Source: Roseibacillus sp. (GTDB lineage: Bacteria; Verrucomicrobiota; Verrucomicrobiia; Verrucomicrobiales; Akkermansiaceae). Taken from it: a stretch of 36,329 nt of DNA. Shown one piece after another: positions 25,018 through 33,430 of the stretch; the stretch's first letter is position 1; every line of letters begins with the position of its first letter. Under the pieces are notes generated by a model. That model was given only the letters and a program-made list of their open reading frames with translations, ran no database searches and was not told where the DNA came from. The position numbers were made by a program, and so were the translations under genes. The stretch spans positions 1 to 36,329 of the forward strand of contig JAKVCR010000064.1 of assembly GCA_022448985.1 (NCBI GenBank), written 5' to 3'.

Positions 25018-25881
25018 TCAGTTCACCTCGTAGGAACGCAGGGCAAACTCCGTGGTGGCTACGAATCCGGCAAGGGTCACTTCCCCTTCATGCTTCACCA
25101 TCCCCACGTCCGGTGCAAACCACTCCGTTGTCACTCCGGTCACCGCGAAGCCTCCCTGCACCACCCCGTTGTAGCGATGTTCAACCTTGAGTAATCCCGT
25201 GAAGGTGCCCGCGGGAACGGTGAGCGGTTCCGTATCCGGGGTAATTGTGATCCGGTCGGTTACGCTGCCCAGCACACTGGACTGATAATTATGGGGGATC
25301 ACCACACCTGGGTCGAAGTTCTCGAACAGGCTGGGAAGCGGGGGATCGTTCCACTGCTCGCCCTGGCCTGAAGCAACACCACCCACTTCGTAAATCCCAC
25401 TGCTGAAGTCATCGAGGATGTAGATGGTCTGATCCCAGATGTCATCCCGGTAAAAGTTCCACTCGATCACATCTTTTCCCCGGAAGACTGTGCGTCCCTC
25501 TATCTCGCTCTCCCAGGTGTAACGCTCCGTGCCGCCGATTCCGGCCTCTACCACATCATAACTCCACTTGCTCCCGACCCTGCCGAAGTTGAAGCGATTG
25601 AGATCGAGTTGAAACCCGCCGAATTCCTCCACCCGGAAAAATGCCTTATCCCTTCCACTGATATCCTGTACCAGCGAAAGGCGTCCATCCACCCCGAGTT
25701 GGCGGGGGCCCGCCGGAACCCAGTTGACGAGGTCGCTGGAGACCCAGAGCTCATACTGCTTGTTGCTGCTGGAATCCCAACTGACCTCCAGAAAGGACTG
25801 ATCAAAAATACGGAAGGAGGGATCCCCTCCTGAGATTCCTGTGAGCAGGAGAGTGGCGGAGAGAGGAATGAGGGAGCGCAT
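25018..25881 (-). CDS. Secreted protein of unknown function with verrucomicrobial N-terminal module
   Basis: A 287-residue protein with a signal peptide (MRSLIPLSATLLLTGISGG). Residues 25-90 match a module common in secreted verrucomicrobial proteins: 'QYELWVSSDLVNWVPAG' followed by 'KAFFRVEEF'. The rest is beta-rich. Near the C-terminus 'TVPAGTFTGLLKVEHRYNG' and 'EWFAPDVGMVKHEGE' recall the strand pattern of outer-membrane or lipoprotein-like beta-barrel or lipocalin-type proteins that have 'PAGTF...VGLVK', but I cannot name the family. It lies on the same strand as the PSD1-type gene, 151 bp upstream of it, with a small hairpin (25000-25015) just after its stop, so it is probably transcribed on its own. 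No catalytic motif seen. Confidence 0.8.
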   Translation of the reverse strand: MRSLIPLSATLLLTGISGGDPSFRIFDQSFLEVSWDSSSNKQYELWVSSDLVNWVPAGPRQLGVDGRLSLVQDISGRDKAFFRVEEFGGFQLDLNRFNFGRVGSKWSYDVVEAGIGGTERYTWESEIEGRTVFRGKDVIEWNFYRDDIWDQTIYILDDFSSGIYEVGGVASGQGEQWNDPPLPSLFENFDPGVVIPHNYQSSVLGSVTDRITITPDTEPLTVPAGTFTGLLKVEHRYNGVVQGGFAVTGVTTEWFAPDVGMVKHEGEVTLAGFVATTEFALRSYEVN

Positions 25882-26043
25882 GGGGCTTCAAAATTCGCAT
25901 ACGTGCAAACATTGTGTCCGCACAGGGCACCATTCGATGAGAGTGCGGATTATCCTAACTCGGAGTGCGATCCCATTGCACGCCCCAAGGCAGGGCAAAT
26001 TTCTGCCACTCCCCTCATTTTTAGCCCTGAAGATGCGAGTGTA

Positions 26044-26059
26044 TCCCCCAGCCGGGGGA
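26044..26059. terminator. GC hairpin after the rhomboid gene
   Basis: TCCCCC (26044-26049), loop AGCC and GGGGGA (26054-26059) form a perfect 6-bp stem, 32 bp past the rhomboid stop in its reading direction. No T-run follows on the minus strand, so a terminator role is inferred from location. Confidence 0.4.
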
Positions 26060-26091
26060 GCAATGACACAAGAATCAAAGGAGGCATCCCC

Positions 26092-26766
26092 TCACCTTGC
26101 TTCCGCCATCTTCGGTCTGGGCACGACGAAGCAAGCCAGGAAGAGCCCTACCATAAAACCCCCGAGATGTGCGCCGTAGGCGATGTTGATCTCGGAGTGT
26201 TGCATGAGCCGGTAGTAGTCGAAGGAAATGCCGACTACGGTCAGAATCCCCAGGTTGATCGGCGGAATGGGACGGGCGATGGGAAATACATGGGGCTCCG
26301 GCAGACGCCACCGCACGGCCATCCCAAGGTAGAGTCCCTCGAAGCCCATCACCACCCCGGAGGCTCCCAGCAATTGGTGATCCTCATAAGGATTGAGAAA
26401 GATATGACCGAGCGAACCAGCAACGGCGGTCAGGAAGTAGACTACCAGCATCCAGCGCGTCCCCAGAAGTTCCACTGCCAGAGCCGCGAAAATCCACAGG
26501 AAGAGGAGATTGTAGACGAGATGAGATCCCCCCCCATGCAGGAAGGTGTTGCTCACCAGTGTCAAAAAGGTGGAGACGTCATCGATTGTGGCCTCTCCGC
26601 TCCCCACGGCCTGCCAACTGGTAGTGATCTCGAGAGGGACAACCATGAAACGATCGTCCGCACCTTCGGGGCCGAACGTCTGAAAGCCCTGGATGAGGCA
26701 CATCAGCACAATCAGGAGAAGCAGCATCCACTGTTGGCGGACCACTCTGTGCTCGTACCAGTTCAT
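26092..26766 (-). CDS. Rhomboid family intramembrane serine protease
   Basis: A 224-residue polytopic membrane protein with about six hydrophobic helices, starting at ~14-30 and ending at ~200-216. The family's catalytic pair is visible: G134-A-S136-G in 'LLGASGVVMGFEGLY' and H200 in 'AYGAHLGGFMVGL'. The membrane-embedded 'NTFLHGGGSHLVYNLLFLWIF' (about 73-93) is the conserved HxxxN segment. Rhomboids cleave transmembrane helices of other membrane proteins. Between helices 1 and 2 is a loop of about 35 residues ('FGPEGADDRF' onward). It is downstream of the TPR/toroid gene pair on the same strand, with a 172-bp gap, and upstream of a hairpin at 26044. The substrate is unknown; no obvious client gene is adjacent. 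Confidence 0.9.
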   Translation of the reverse strand: MNWYEHRVVRQQWMLLLLIVLMCLIQGFQTFGPEGADDRFMVVPLEITTSWQAVGSGEATIDDVSTFLTLVSNTFLHGGGSHLVYNLLFLWIFAALAVELLGTRWMLVVYFLTAVAGSLGHIFLNPYEDHQLLGASGVVMGFEGLYLGMAVRWRLPEPHVFPIARPIPPINLGILTVVGISFDYYRLMQHSEINIAYGAHLGGFMVGLFLACFVVPRPKMAEAR

Positions 26767-26938
26767 CTTCAGAAGTTGTACCCCATCGCAGACTATTTGG
26801 CGAGCGGGGCGAGGCGACGATTAATCCAGGCCGGAACGATATCCGCTTCATCTTCAACCCCATACCCTCTGTGCGGCAAAGGCTGGCATAACCCCATTTC
26901 AGGATCCTTTGAGTAAACGCACCCCCACAGGTCTGGGT

Positions 26939-28777
26939 CTATCTCAGGCTGATAACCATGCGCTCCCCTGCGGAAACCGTTCCCAGCCAGTGCAGAAGAA
27001 GGGCATCTCCCTCCAGCCAGGCCAAGTTGTAGGCGGAACGCTCCGCCAGCTTCCCCCCGACCAGCACATCGGGAATACCATTCACCCCGGAAGACAAAAA
27101 CTTGATGGCAGGCTGCATCCGATCACTTCCGCCCGCATCCAGCACAACCGTCCTCCCACCCCGGATGGTGTAACAGCCTTCGCTCTCATTGTAGCCATCC
27201 GCATTCAGATCACCGACCTCATCGGTGACCACCTTGCCCGCTCGCACCCACAACTTCGCTGGCACCTGGTAGTCCTTCCGGTACACCTCTGCCACGCCCG
27301 GTGAATCGAGGTTTCGTGGAAAGATCCGAAGCTGAACAGCAAGCCCCTCTCCCCCTCCGGCCTCCGGAAAAGAAACCGTCCATCGCGAGGGGTCCTGCGG
27401 GCCAAGGGGCGTCGGGGTAACCAGGCAGCGCCCTGCCTGGCCCGGCAAAAGGAGAAGGTCGTCCGGCAACGAGCGACGATTGGAGGGAATCGAAAGGCCC
27501 GAGGCCAGAAGCAGGCCTGGGACCGGCGCCTGCCACCAACTGAGATTGCCATTACAGGCTGCGGTCAGCAGCAAGCGCGATTTTGATCCTCCCGCAGGCT
27601 TCCTTTTGTGGCCAATCAGCACGAATACCTGTCCGGTCGGATAGATCGTGTACTCCTCAAATAGAGTGCCACGACTGGCAAGGTCGCAACGCCGGAAACG
27701 AAAGCGGACGGGCAGGTTTTCCAGGATTTCAATGGTAGCGGGATCAGTGCTGCGCGATTGATCCCCGGCGGCAGGATCGGATACCTGCAGGAGTGATCCT
27801 GAGCCGACGAGATTGGTTGTCCGGAAAGGGTCACCCTCCAGGTTGAACCAATGCGTGATCGTTCGCCCTGCATCACTGACCCGGAACTGCCCCCTGTCCT
27901 TCTTGCCAGCAACACGGAGTTCAAAGCGGCCCTCTGATTCGATTGCCAGATAATCGTCTTCCTTTCGCAACCGTAACCGATCGGCAACTTCCTTCTTCAA
28001 CTCCCGTCCTTCCACCAGAGCTTCCGCCACCTTGAACTGCTGCCGATCCAGTTCCGGATCGTGCCGGATCTGTTCCAGCAGGGTCACTGCCCAGTCGCGC
28101 TCTCCATCCGCCATGTAAATCTCCGCCAACCGGGCCTTCTGGCAGGCCCGCAACCCGGCTTGCTCGACGGATCCGAGTTCGGGGAGACTGTTCGTGAGAA
28201 GATGGATCGCTGCCTTGCGCCGGCCTGACCCGGCCAGCAACGATGCCATCTCAAGACGGACCCATACCCGTCCACCGGCATCCGGTCGCTTTTTTCCCAG
28301 AAGCACCAATGCCTTCTCCAGTTCGGCAAGGGCCTCTTCCACCCTGCCCTGACTGCCCAGCTGCCTGCCCAGTTCCAGGGCAACTGTGGAGCGCCAGCGT
28401 TCGCGCTCGCCCATCTCCCCTGCCTCATTAATCGGAAACGCACGCAGCGCATCAATGGCATCTCCATGCTTGCCAAGACCAGCCGTCGCCCGCGCGAATC
28501 CCAGGAGCGCATGAGGCCGAAGCGGCTCCCGGACCCGGGCGCTCAGTTCACGGTAGATTTCCCGGGCCTCCTTCCACTGCCCCTTTTCCAGATGCCCAGC
28601 TGCCTCAATGTGTCGGGAAAAATCTTCCGAGGCCAATGTAGCCGGCGAGCAAAAGGCATAAACCCACAACCCGAGAATCCCCGGAAAAACACGCAGGCTC
28701 CTCAGGATGCCACCTCGCGGTTGAGTCCCCTCTACCAGCGGGGGGAAGAAACTCCCTCTCTCCTCCTCTTCTCGCAT
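26939..28777 (-). CDS. Exported TPR-like protein with beta-rich C-terminal domain
   Basis: A 612-residue protein. The ATG at 28777 is the only usual start codon before the hydrophobic segment; it gives an acidic N-region (MREEEERGSFF) before the signal or anchor helix at about 26-48 ('SLRVFPGILGLWVYAFC'). Residues ~50-235 are helical repeats of TPR type ('HLEKGQWKEAREIYREL', 'GRVEEALAELEKALVLLGK', 'LAEIYMADGERDWAVTLL'). Residues ~270-612 are beta-rich with no family I can name, including 'EEYTIYPTGQVFVLIGHKRK' and 'GDLNADGYNESEGCYTI'; the last has a dockerin/EF-loop-like D-x-N-x-D-G-x-x-E pattern at about 536-545 that may bind calcium. The gene begins 15 bp after the toroid gene's stop, so both are likely one operon. 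Role unknown. Confidence 0.82.
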   Translation of the reverse strand: MREEEERGSFFPPLVEGTQPRGGILRSLRVFPGILGLWVYAFCSPATLASEDFSRHIEAAGHLEKGQWKEAREIYRELSARVREPLRPHALLGFARATAGLGKHGDAIDALRAFPINEAGEMGERERWRSTVALELGRQLGSQGRVEEALAELEKALVLLGKKRPDAGGRVWVRLEMASLLAGSGRRKAAIHLLTNSLPELGSVEQAGLRACQKARLAEIYMADGERDWAVTLLEQIRHDPELDRQQFKVAEALVEGRELKKEVADRLRLRKEDDYLAIESEGRFELRVAGKKDRGQFRVSDAGRTITHWFNLEGDPFRTTNLVGSGSLLQVSDPAAGDQSRSTDPATIEILENLPVRFRFRRCDLASRGTLFEEYTIYPTGQVFVLIGHKRKPAGGSKSRLLLTAACNGNLSWWQAPVPGLLLASGLSIPSNRRSLPDDLLLLPGQAGRCLVTPTPLGPQDPSRWTVSFPEAGGGEGLAVQLRIFPRNLDSPGVAEVYRKDYQVPAKLWVRAGKVVTDEVGDLNADGYNESEGCYTIRGGRTVVLDAGGSDRMQPAIKFLSSGVNGIPDVLVGGKLAERSAYNLAWLEGDALLLHWLGTVSAGERMVISLR

Positions 28778-28792
28778 GGGCTTCGAGAAGCG

Positions 28793-29815
28793 TCAGTCGG
28801 GCTCCCCTTCCTTCTCCACTGCAAAGAGCAAGGCCAGGGTTGCCCAGCTTCCCGCTGCCATCGAAATGAACTGGTCCTTCTTGTGCGGATAGCCACTCTC
28901 ATAATATGTCTGAAATGGTTTGCTCCGGCTCTTCACATACCAGGAACCATCATCGTGCTGGGCATCCAGGAGGAACTTCAGACCACGCCGGTAAACCTCG
29001 TCTTCCGGAGTGAGGTCCGCGCCGCGCCGCAGGGCGAAAAGCGCTGAGCCAGTAGCATAGGGATCGCTCTTCTGATCCTCGCCGGGTAACTGGGCCCAAC
29101 CCCCGTCCCCGCGTTGCCTCGCGCGCAACTCCGCCGCTGCCCTGGCGGTCTCCTCCTCAGCCCCCAACTGCTTAAGCGCCAGGAGGCGGAACACGCGGTC
29201 CTCCGTTTCCTTCGCTTCCGTCCGGACCAACCATGCGAGGGCCTTTTCCCGCCGCTCCGCGATGCGCTCTTTCTGTTTTCCGGTCCCAAACCCGGCCAGG
29301 CCCTCAAGAGCAAGATAAGTTGCGGTGAAGGAACTGACTTCCGTGGGCGGCCTGTTGCCAGTGCTGCGCCAGTGCTCCGCCTTCTCATCGTGCACGAGGT
29401 AGCCGCTCACCACCCCGGTTATTTCGTCCGGCTTCCAACCGGCCTCCCTGAGCATCCAGAGCGCATAACCGGCACGGGTGTGTCCTCCGCCCTGCCCCTT
29501 GCCTTCAAGATAACGCTTCTTCCCGAGATTCAAATCCGCCACTGTATGATCGATCTGGGCACGCAGGTTTTTCTCGTTAATGGCGAATCCCCGTCGCTGC
29601 GCCTCCACCAGGGCCAGAACCGGCATGGCGTGTCCGTGACAGGTGAAGCACCCTCGGTGCTCACTCGTTCCAACCGTCGTCTTTTCAAGAAGGGGAATCG
29701 ACTTCTCGATCGCGGATTTCACCGCCCCGGGAAGGACTTCCGTTTCAGCATCGACCAGAGACCCGCCCAGCACAAGGCCGCTCAGAAACACCGGGAGCTT
29801 TGCAACCGTTCTCAT
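28793..29815 (-). CDS. Exported alpha/alpha-toroid (prenyltransferase/squalene cyclase-like) protein with CxxCH
   Basis: A 340-residue protein. The ATG at 29815 is preferred because it starts a signal peptide (MRTVAKLPVFLSGLVLGGSLVDA); a longer open frame begins upstream but reads through non-coding leader sequence. 'RGCFTCHGHAMPVLAL' (C56-x-x-C-H60) is a haem-c-like site, or at least a conserved Cys pair, seen in related secreted PVC and acidobacterial proteins. The rest is repeats of the terpenoid cyclase/prenyltransferase toroid: 'GGGHTRAGYALWMLREAGW', 'ARQRGDGGWAQLPGED', 'LLDAQHDDGSWYVKSRSK' and 'AAGSWATLALLFA'. No DxDD cyclase motif is present, so it is unlikely to cyclise terpenes. It forms a two-gene operon with the TPR protein, 15 bp apart, and is divergent from the sulfatase-SGNH gene. 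Function unknown. Confidence 0.85.
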   Translation of the reverse strand: MRTVAKLPVFLSGLVLGGSLVDAETEVLPGAVKSAIEKSIPLLEKTTVGTSEHRGCFTCHGHAMPVLALVEAQRRGFAINEKNLRAQIDHTVADLNLGKKRYLEGKGQGGGHTRAGYALWMLREAGWKPDEITGVVSGYLVHDEKAEHWRSTGNRPPTEVSSFTATYLALEGLAGFGTGKQKERIAERREKALAWLVRTEAKETEDRVFRLLALKQLGAEEETARAAAELRARQRGDGGWAQLPGEDQKSDPYATGSALFALRRGADLTPEDEVYRRGLKFLLDAQHDDGSWYVKSRSKPFQTYYESGYPHKKDQFISMAAGSWATLALLFAVEKEGEPD

Positions 29816-29966
29816 TCTATTTCCATACAAGCTGACCTGTTCTGATCGTCCCGAACCCAACCGTCGACCTTTATCCCCAGGCGGCCAGAGAATCCAGAGG
29901 AACAATGCCACGGCATTTCCCTCCTCTATCAGCTCGTGACTCCTCCTGAAACCAAAACCGTAATCC

Positions 29967-29989
29967 TCTCCTGAAAGGGAGAATCTCCC
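29967..29989 (+). promoter_or_regulatory. Two competing hairpins upstream of the sulfatase-SGNH gene
   Basis: GGGAG (29977-29981) can pair with CTCCC (29985-29989), while the overlapping GGAGA (29978-29982) can instead pair with TCTCC (29967-29971). The two stems exclude each other. They lie 44-66 bp before the start at 30033. The pairing is seen; a regulatory role is speculative. Confidence 0.25.
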
Positions 29990-30032
29990 GGGCTTGTCCG
30001 ATTCGTCCTGCTCTGCTCTGCTTCCCCCTCCC

Positions 30033-32228
30033 ATGAACAGCATCTGCTCGTATCTTATCGGCTTCGGACTCTGCACCCTGGCCACTTCCGCCATGGGCCA
30101 GAAGCCCAACATCATCTTCATGTTCTCGGATGACCACGCCTGCAATGCCATCTCGGCCTACCCCGGTGGACTCTTTGATAAGATTGCTCCCACTCCCCAC
30201 ATCGACCGCATCGCGAAAGAAGGCATGCTGTTCGAGAATTCCTTCTGCGCCAATTCCATCTGCGGCCCTTCCCGGGCCAACATCCTGACCGGTAAGCATA
30301 GCCATCTCAACGGATTCCTCGACAACAACTCCTCCTACTTTGACGGGAAGCAGCAGACCTTCCCCCAACTCCTCCGGGACACCGGCTACCAGGTCGCCAT
30401 GATCGGGAAGTGGCACCTCCACTCCCACCCGGTTGGATTCGACTTCTGGCGCATTCTTCCCGGACAGGGCGCCTACTATAACCCGGACTTCATCGAAATG
30501 GATGGAAGTCGCAAGCGCTACGAGGGGCACTGCAACGACCTCGTAACTGACTTCGGCCTGAAGTGGATGAAGGAAGACCGGGACAGGGACAAGCCCTTCG
30601 TGGCCATGATCCAGTTCAAGGCTCCCCACCGCAACTGGTCCGCCGCCGAGCGTCACCTCAACCTCTTCAAGGGGGTCACCATGCCCGAACCCGCGACCCT
30701 CTTTGACGACTACGCCAACCGGAGCAAGGTCCTCGCCGAGCACGCCATGGGCATCGACAAGCACATGTACTGGGGACACGACATGAAATTTCATGGGGAA
30801 AACCAATACCCCGGGCACTTCTCCAGCGGGATCGCCAATGCCCAGTACAAACGTATGACGGAGCCCCAGAAGAAGGCCTGGGATGCCGTCTACCAGCCCG
30901 AGAACCAGAAGTTCATCGCGGACATGAAGGCCGGCAAGCTCAGCAAGAAGGACATCGTGCGCTGGAAGTACCAGCGCTATATCAAGGATTATCTCAAGAG
31001 CATCGCCAGCGTGGATGACGGGGTGGGCCGCGTCCTGAAGTATCTGGACAAGAGCGGGCTCGCTGAAAACACCATCGTTATCTACTCCAGCGACCAGGGC
31101 TTCTACCTCGGTGAACACGGTTGGTACGACAAGCGCTGGATGTTTGAGGAAAGCTTCAAGATGCCTTTCGTTATCCGCTGGCCGGGCGTGATCACCCCGG
31201 GTTCCACCACCCGGGCGCTCATCCAGAATATCGACTACGGTCCAACCTTCCTCGACATCTGCGGTGCCAGAATCCCGTCCGACATGCAGGGCCGGAGTAT
31301 CGTCCCTCTCCTCAAGAACAGTGGGAAGAAACCCGACAAGTGGCGCGAGGCAGTCTACTACGCCTACTATGGAGAGAGGACCCACCAGGTAGCCAGACAT
31401 GACGGGGTGCGCAGCGAGCGTTATACCCTGTTTTACGTGCCCAAGTACAAGGAGTGGCAGCTCTTCGATAACAAGAAGGATCCACAGCAGATGAAAAGCG
31501 TACACGACGATCCTCAATACGCCGACATCCTGGTGAACCTCCAGAAACAGTACCATGAACTCAAAAAGAACTACCGCGCGCATGTCGCTCTCCTTCCCGC
31601 TCATCGAATGAGCGAGGACTGGTGGAAGAAGCGCCATCTGGACATGAACAAGAAAGCCAACTCGGGCCCCCATGACCTTCTCTTTATAGGCGATTCAATC
31701 ACCCAGGGTTGGGAAGGCGTCGGCAAGGCAACCTGGGAAAAGTTTTACGGCAGGCGCAAGGCTCTTAATCTCGGCATCTCCGGAGATCGTACCGAACACG
31801 TGATCTGGCGTCTCAACAACGGCAACCTGCGCAGGCAACAAAAAGCCAAGGTGGCAGTAGTTATGATCGGGACTAACAACACTGGACACAGCGAACAGGA
31901 TCCCGGGGAGACCGCCGACGGAGTGGCGCGCATCCTTTCCATCCTGCGGGCCCGCTGCCCGGATGCCCGGGTCCTCCTCCTCGGGGTCTTCCCCCGCGAT
32001 GCAATGCCCGTCGGCAGGAAACGCAGGATCAACGATGCCCTCAACGAACGCCTCGCTACATTCCACGACGGCAACCGCGTACACTACCTCAACATCAACA
32101 ATCAATTCCTCGAAGAGGATGGCCGTCTCTCAAAGGAGATCATGCCGGATTACCTTCACCCCAGGGAGAAGGGCTATGCGATCTGGGCAGAGGCAATCGA
32201 GGCGCAATTGGTGGCACTGGGGCTCTAG
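30033..32228 (+). CDS. Sulfatase-SGNH hydrolase fusion, GlcNAc-6-sulfatase-like (CGPSR type)
   Basis: A 731-residue exported two-domain enzyme. The ATG at 30033 opens the signal peptide (MNSICSYLIGFGLCTLATSAMG). Residues 24 to ~515 are a type I sulfatase: 'MFSDDHACNAISAYPGG' (D33, D34), C77-G-P-S-R81 within 'NSICGPSRANILTGKHSHLNGF', 'GKWHLHSHPVGFD' and 'YSSDQGFYLGEHGWYDKRW'. This motif set resembles N-acetylglucosamine-6-sulfatase-like enzymes. Residues 547-731 form an SGNH/GDSL hydrolase with all four blocks: G553-D-S555, G584 in 'ISGDRTEH', N615 in 'GTNN', and D706-x-x-H709 in 'PDYLHP'. SGNH enzymes of this type remove acetyl or other acyl esters. Both active sites look complete, so the protein may remove sulfate and an ester from the same glycan. 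Joined by a charged linker (~515-546). Confidence 0.94.
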   Translation: MNSICSYLIGFGLCTLATSAMGQKPNIIFMFSDDHACNAISAYPGGLFDKIAPTPHIDRIAKEGMLFENSFCANSICGPSRANILTGKHSHLNGFLDNNSSYFDGKQQTFPQLLRDTGYQVAMIGKWHLHSHPVGFDFWRILPGQGAYYNPDFIEMDGSRKRYEGHCNDLVTDFGLKWMKEDRDRDKPFVAMIQFKAPHRNWSAAERHLNLFKGVTMPEPATLFDDYANRSKVLAEHAMGIDKHMYWGHDMKFHGENQYPGHFSSGIANAQYKRMTEPQKKAWDAVYQPENQKFIADMKAGKLSKKDIVRWKYQRYIKDYLKSIASVDDGVGRVLKYLDKSGLAENTIVIYSSDQGFYLGEHGWYDKRWMFEESFKMPFVIRWPGVITPGSTTRALIQNIDYGPTFLDICGARIPSDMQGRSIVPLLKNSGKKPDKWREAVYYAYYGERTHQVARHDGVRSERYTLFYVPKYKEWQLFDNKKDPQQMKSVHDDPQYADILVNLQKQYHELKKNYRAHVALLPAHRMSEDWWKKRHLDMNKKANSGPHDLLFIGDSITQGWEGVGKATWEKFYGRRKALNLGISGDRTEHVIWRLNNGNLRRQQKAKVAVVMIGTNNTGHSEQDPGETADGVARILSILRARCPDARVLLLGVFPRDAMPVGRKRRINDALNERLATFHDGNRVHYLNINNQFLEEDGRLSKEIMPDYLHPREKGYAIWAEAIEAQLVALGL

Positions 32229-32703
32229 CTCGTCCCGAAGATGATGCCAGAGGGGTGCTGCCTTGGCTAGCGCACGAAGTTCTGCAGTTTCCTGGGAACG
32301 AACTCCCGGATGATCCCCATCATGTGGAAGCGGGCTTGTTGCCAGTTTCTACAAGGGCAGATGAGGTGGATTTTAATACGTGTTACCATTATCTCGCGAT
32401 CTTGTGCTCTAAATCTCCAACCGGAATCGCCACCCTGCCGTTCCCAAATCTCTTTCCTTTTTTCTCCTGTGCGGGTCGGCCCCACGACAGATATCCCCCC
32501 GTCCCAGGGGCAGACACGCCCCTCCCCACCGGATCCATCAATCCAACTGGCTAAATGGGCCTTTCCCACCACCTTTCAGCGGGAGCATGCCCCCTCACTG
32601 CATCCTCATGCTCCAGGAGGGCTTAGTTGTATCATCCTCGGAAGAGACTACTACTACCCTCAAGCTGGACTTGGTTCGCCTCCAAGTGTAACAGGCAGCC
32701 GTG
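32229..32703. other. 475-bp region without a confident gene
   Basis: I find no gene supported by homology or start signals here. A 40-codon frame on the minus strand (32267-32389) encodes a basic peptide ending in an amphipathic-looking 'GIIREFVPRKLQNFVR'; it may be chance or the tail of a decayed gene. The right-hand part must contain the promoter for the gene at 32704. Confidence 0.5.
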
Positions 32704-33357
32704 ATGAAAAGAATTAGCCTCGTCCTCTTGCCGATCGCCCTCCTCGGCGCACTGTCCGCGACCACCTCTGCTGCGAGCCCTCCAGCCTCGAAGGGGCACG
32801 ATGCCTTCCTCAAAGGCCTGCGCGAGCTTGAGGAGAAAGGAGCAAAGAGCACCAGCAAAGCGCGGACCCTCAGCCCGGTGGTTTCAAGGTTCAAGGGATG
32901 GTTCATCGATGTCACCGAAAAGGCCAAGCCGGGAAAACTCGATGATATCGAGGTGCTGGAGGGCATCGCCCTCGCCAGCGAAGCGCGTGACACCTCGGCC
33001 TGGCAATTCGTTGAAACCGACAAGGGCTACCTCGTCCGCGCGGCTGCAGGAAATTACAAGGGCTGGGTCATCGCCCGTGATGACAGTGCAAAGACCCGCC
33101 CCGAGGGTCCCAACCTCACCGTCACTCCGGCTCTCCGCCTCGCCAAGGGCCCCACTGACAATTGTCACTGGAAACTCATCCTCACTAGGAGGGGACTCGT
33201 CCTCGAAGCGGTCTCGGGAAAATACAAGGGATGGTTCTGGGACTTCGGCGGGGGGGATCCCTCCCACAAGGAGTCCGGGCGCGAGGTCGCCATTAACGTC
33301 CTGCTGGCCGAAAAGGTGGTGGCCGGCTCTTACTTTGCGGTAAAACCCGCGAAGTAA
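32704..33357 (+). CDS. Secreted protein with KGW repeats, possibly beta-trefoil-like
   Basis: A 217-residue protein with a Sec signal peptide (MKRISLVLLPIALLGALSATTSA). A GTG just before the ATG at 32704 is an alternative start. Three copies of 'KGW' occur at residues 64-66, 119-121 and 175-177, spaced 55-56 residues. The second and third lie in matching segments: 'AWQFVETDKGYLVRAAAGNYKGWVI' in two halves reads W100 ... G-Y-L-V-R-A ... Y-K-G-W, and the third reads W156 ... G-L-V-L-E-A ... Y-K-G-W. Regular repeats of about 50 residues with W and G-x-W suggest a beta-trefoil (ricin/fascin-like) fold, often sugar-binding; this is inference. The phospholipase D-like gene follows after 73 bp on the same strand. 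I do not recognise a named family. Confidence 0.8.
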   Translation: MKRISLVLLPIALLGALSATTSAASPPASKGHDAFLKGLRELEEKGAKSTSKARTLSPVVSRFKGWFIDVTEKAKPGKLDDIEVLEGIALASEARDTSAWQFVETDKGYLVRAAAGNYKGWVIARDDSAKTRPEGPNLTVTPALRLAKGPTDNCHWKLILTRRGLVLEAVSGKYKGWFWDFGGGDPSHKESGREVAINVLLAEKVVAGSYFAVKPAK

Positions 33358-33430
33358 GCCTCTCCGACAAAGACTGTCGCTCCTATTCCCTTGCTCCACG
33401 AGATGAGCTGGAACATGGTTCCGCGCTGTG

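Noticed and set aside
28793..29815. Squalene-hopene cyclase
   Set aside because: No DxDD motif, only about half the usual length, signal peptide and CxxCH present.
29816..30151. N-terminal extension of the toroid protein by 112 residues
   Set aside because: The extension overlaps the start of the divergent sulfatase-SGNH gene and has no signal peptide; the ATG at 29815 gives a good one.
29871..31673. A 600-codon open frame on the minus strand opposite the sulfatase-SGNH gene
   Set aside because: It lies wholly antisense to a gene with complete catalytic motifs; its translation is low-complexity (V, G, E, L-rich), as expected for the mirror of a GC-rich codon-biased gene.
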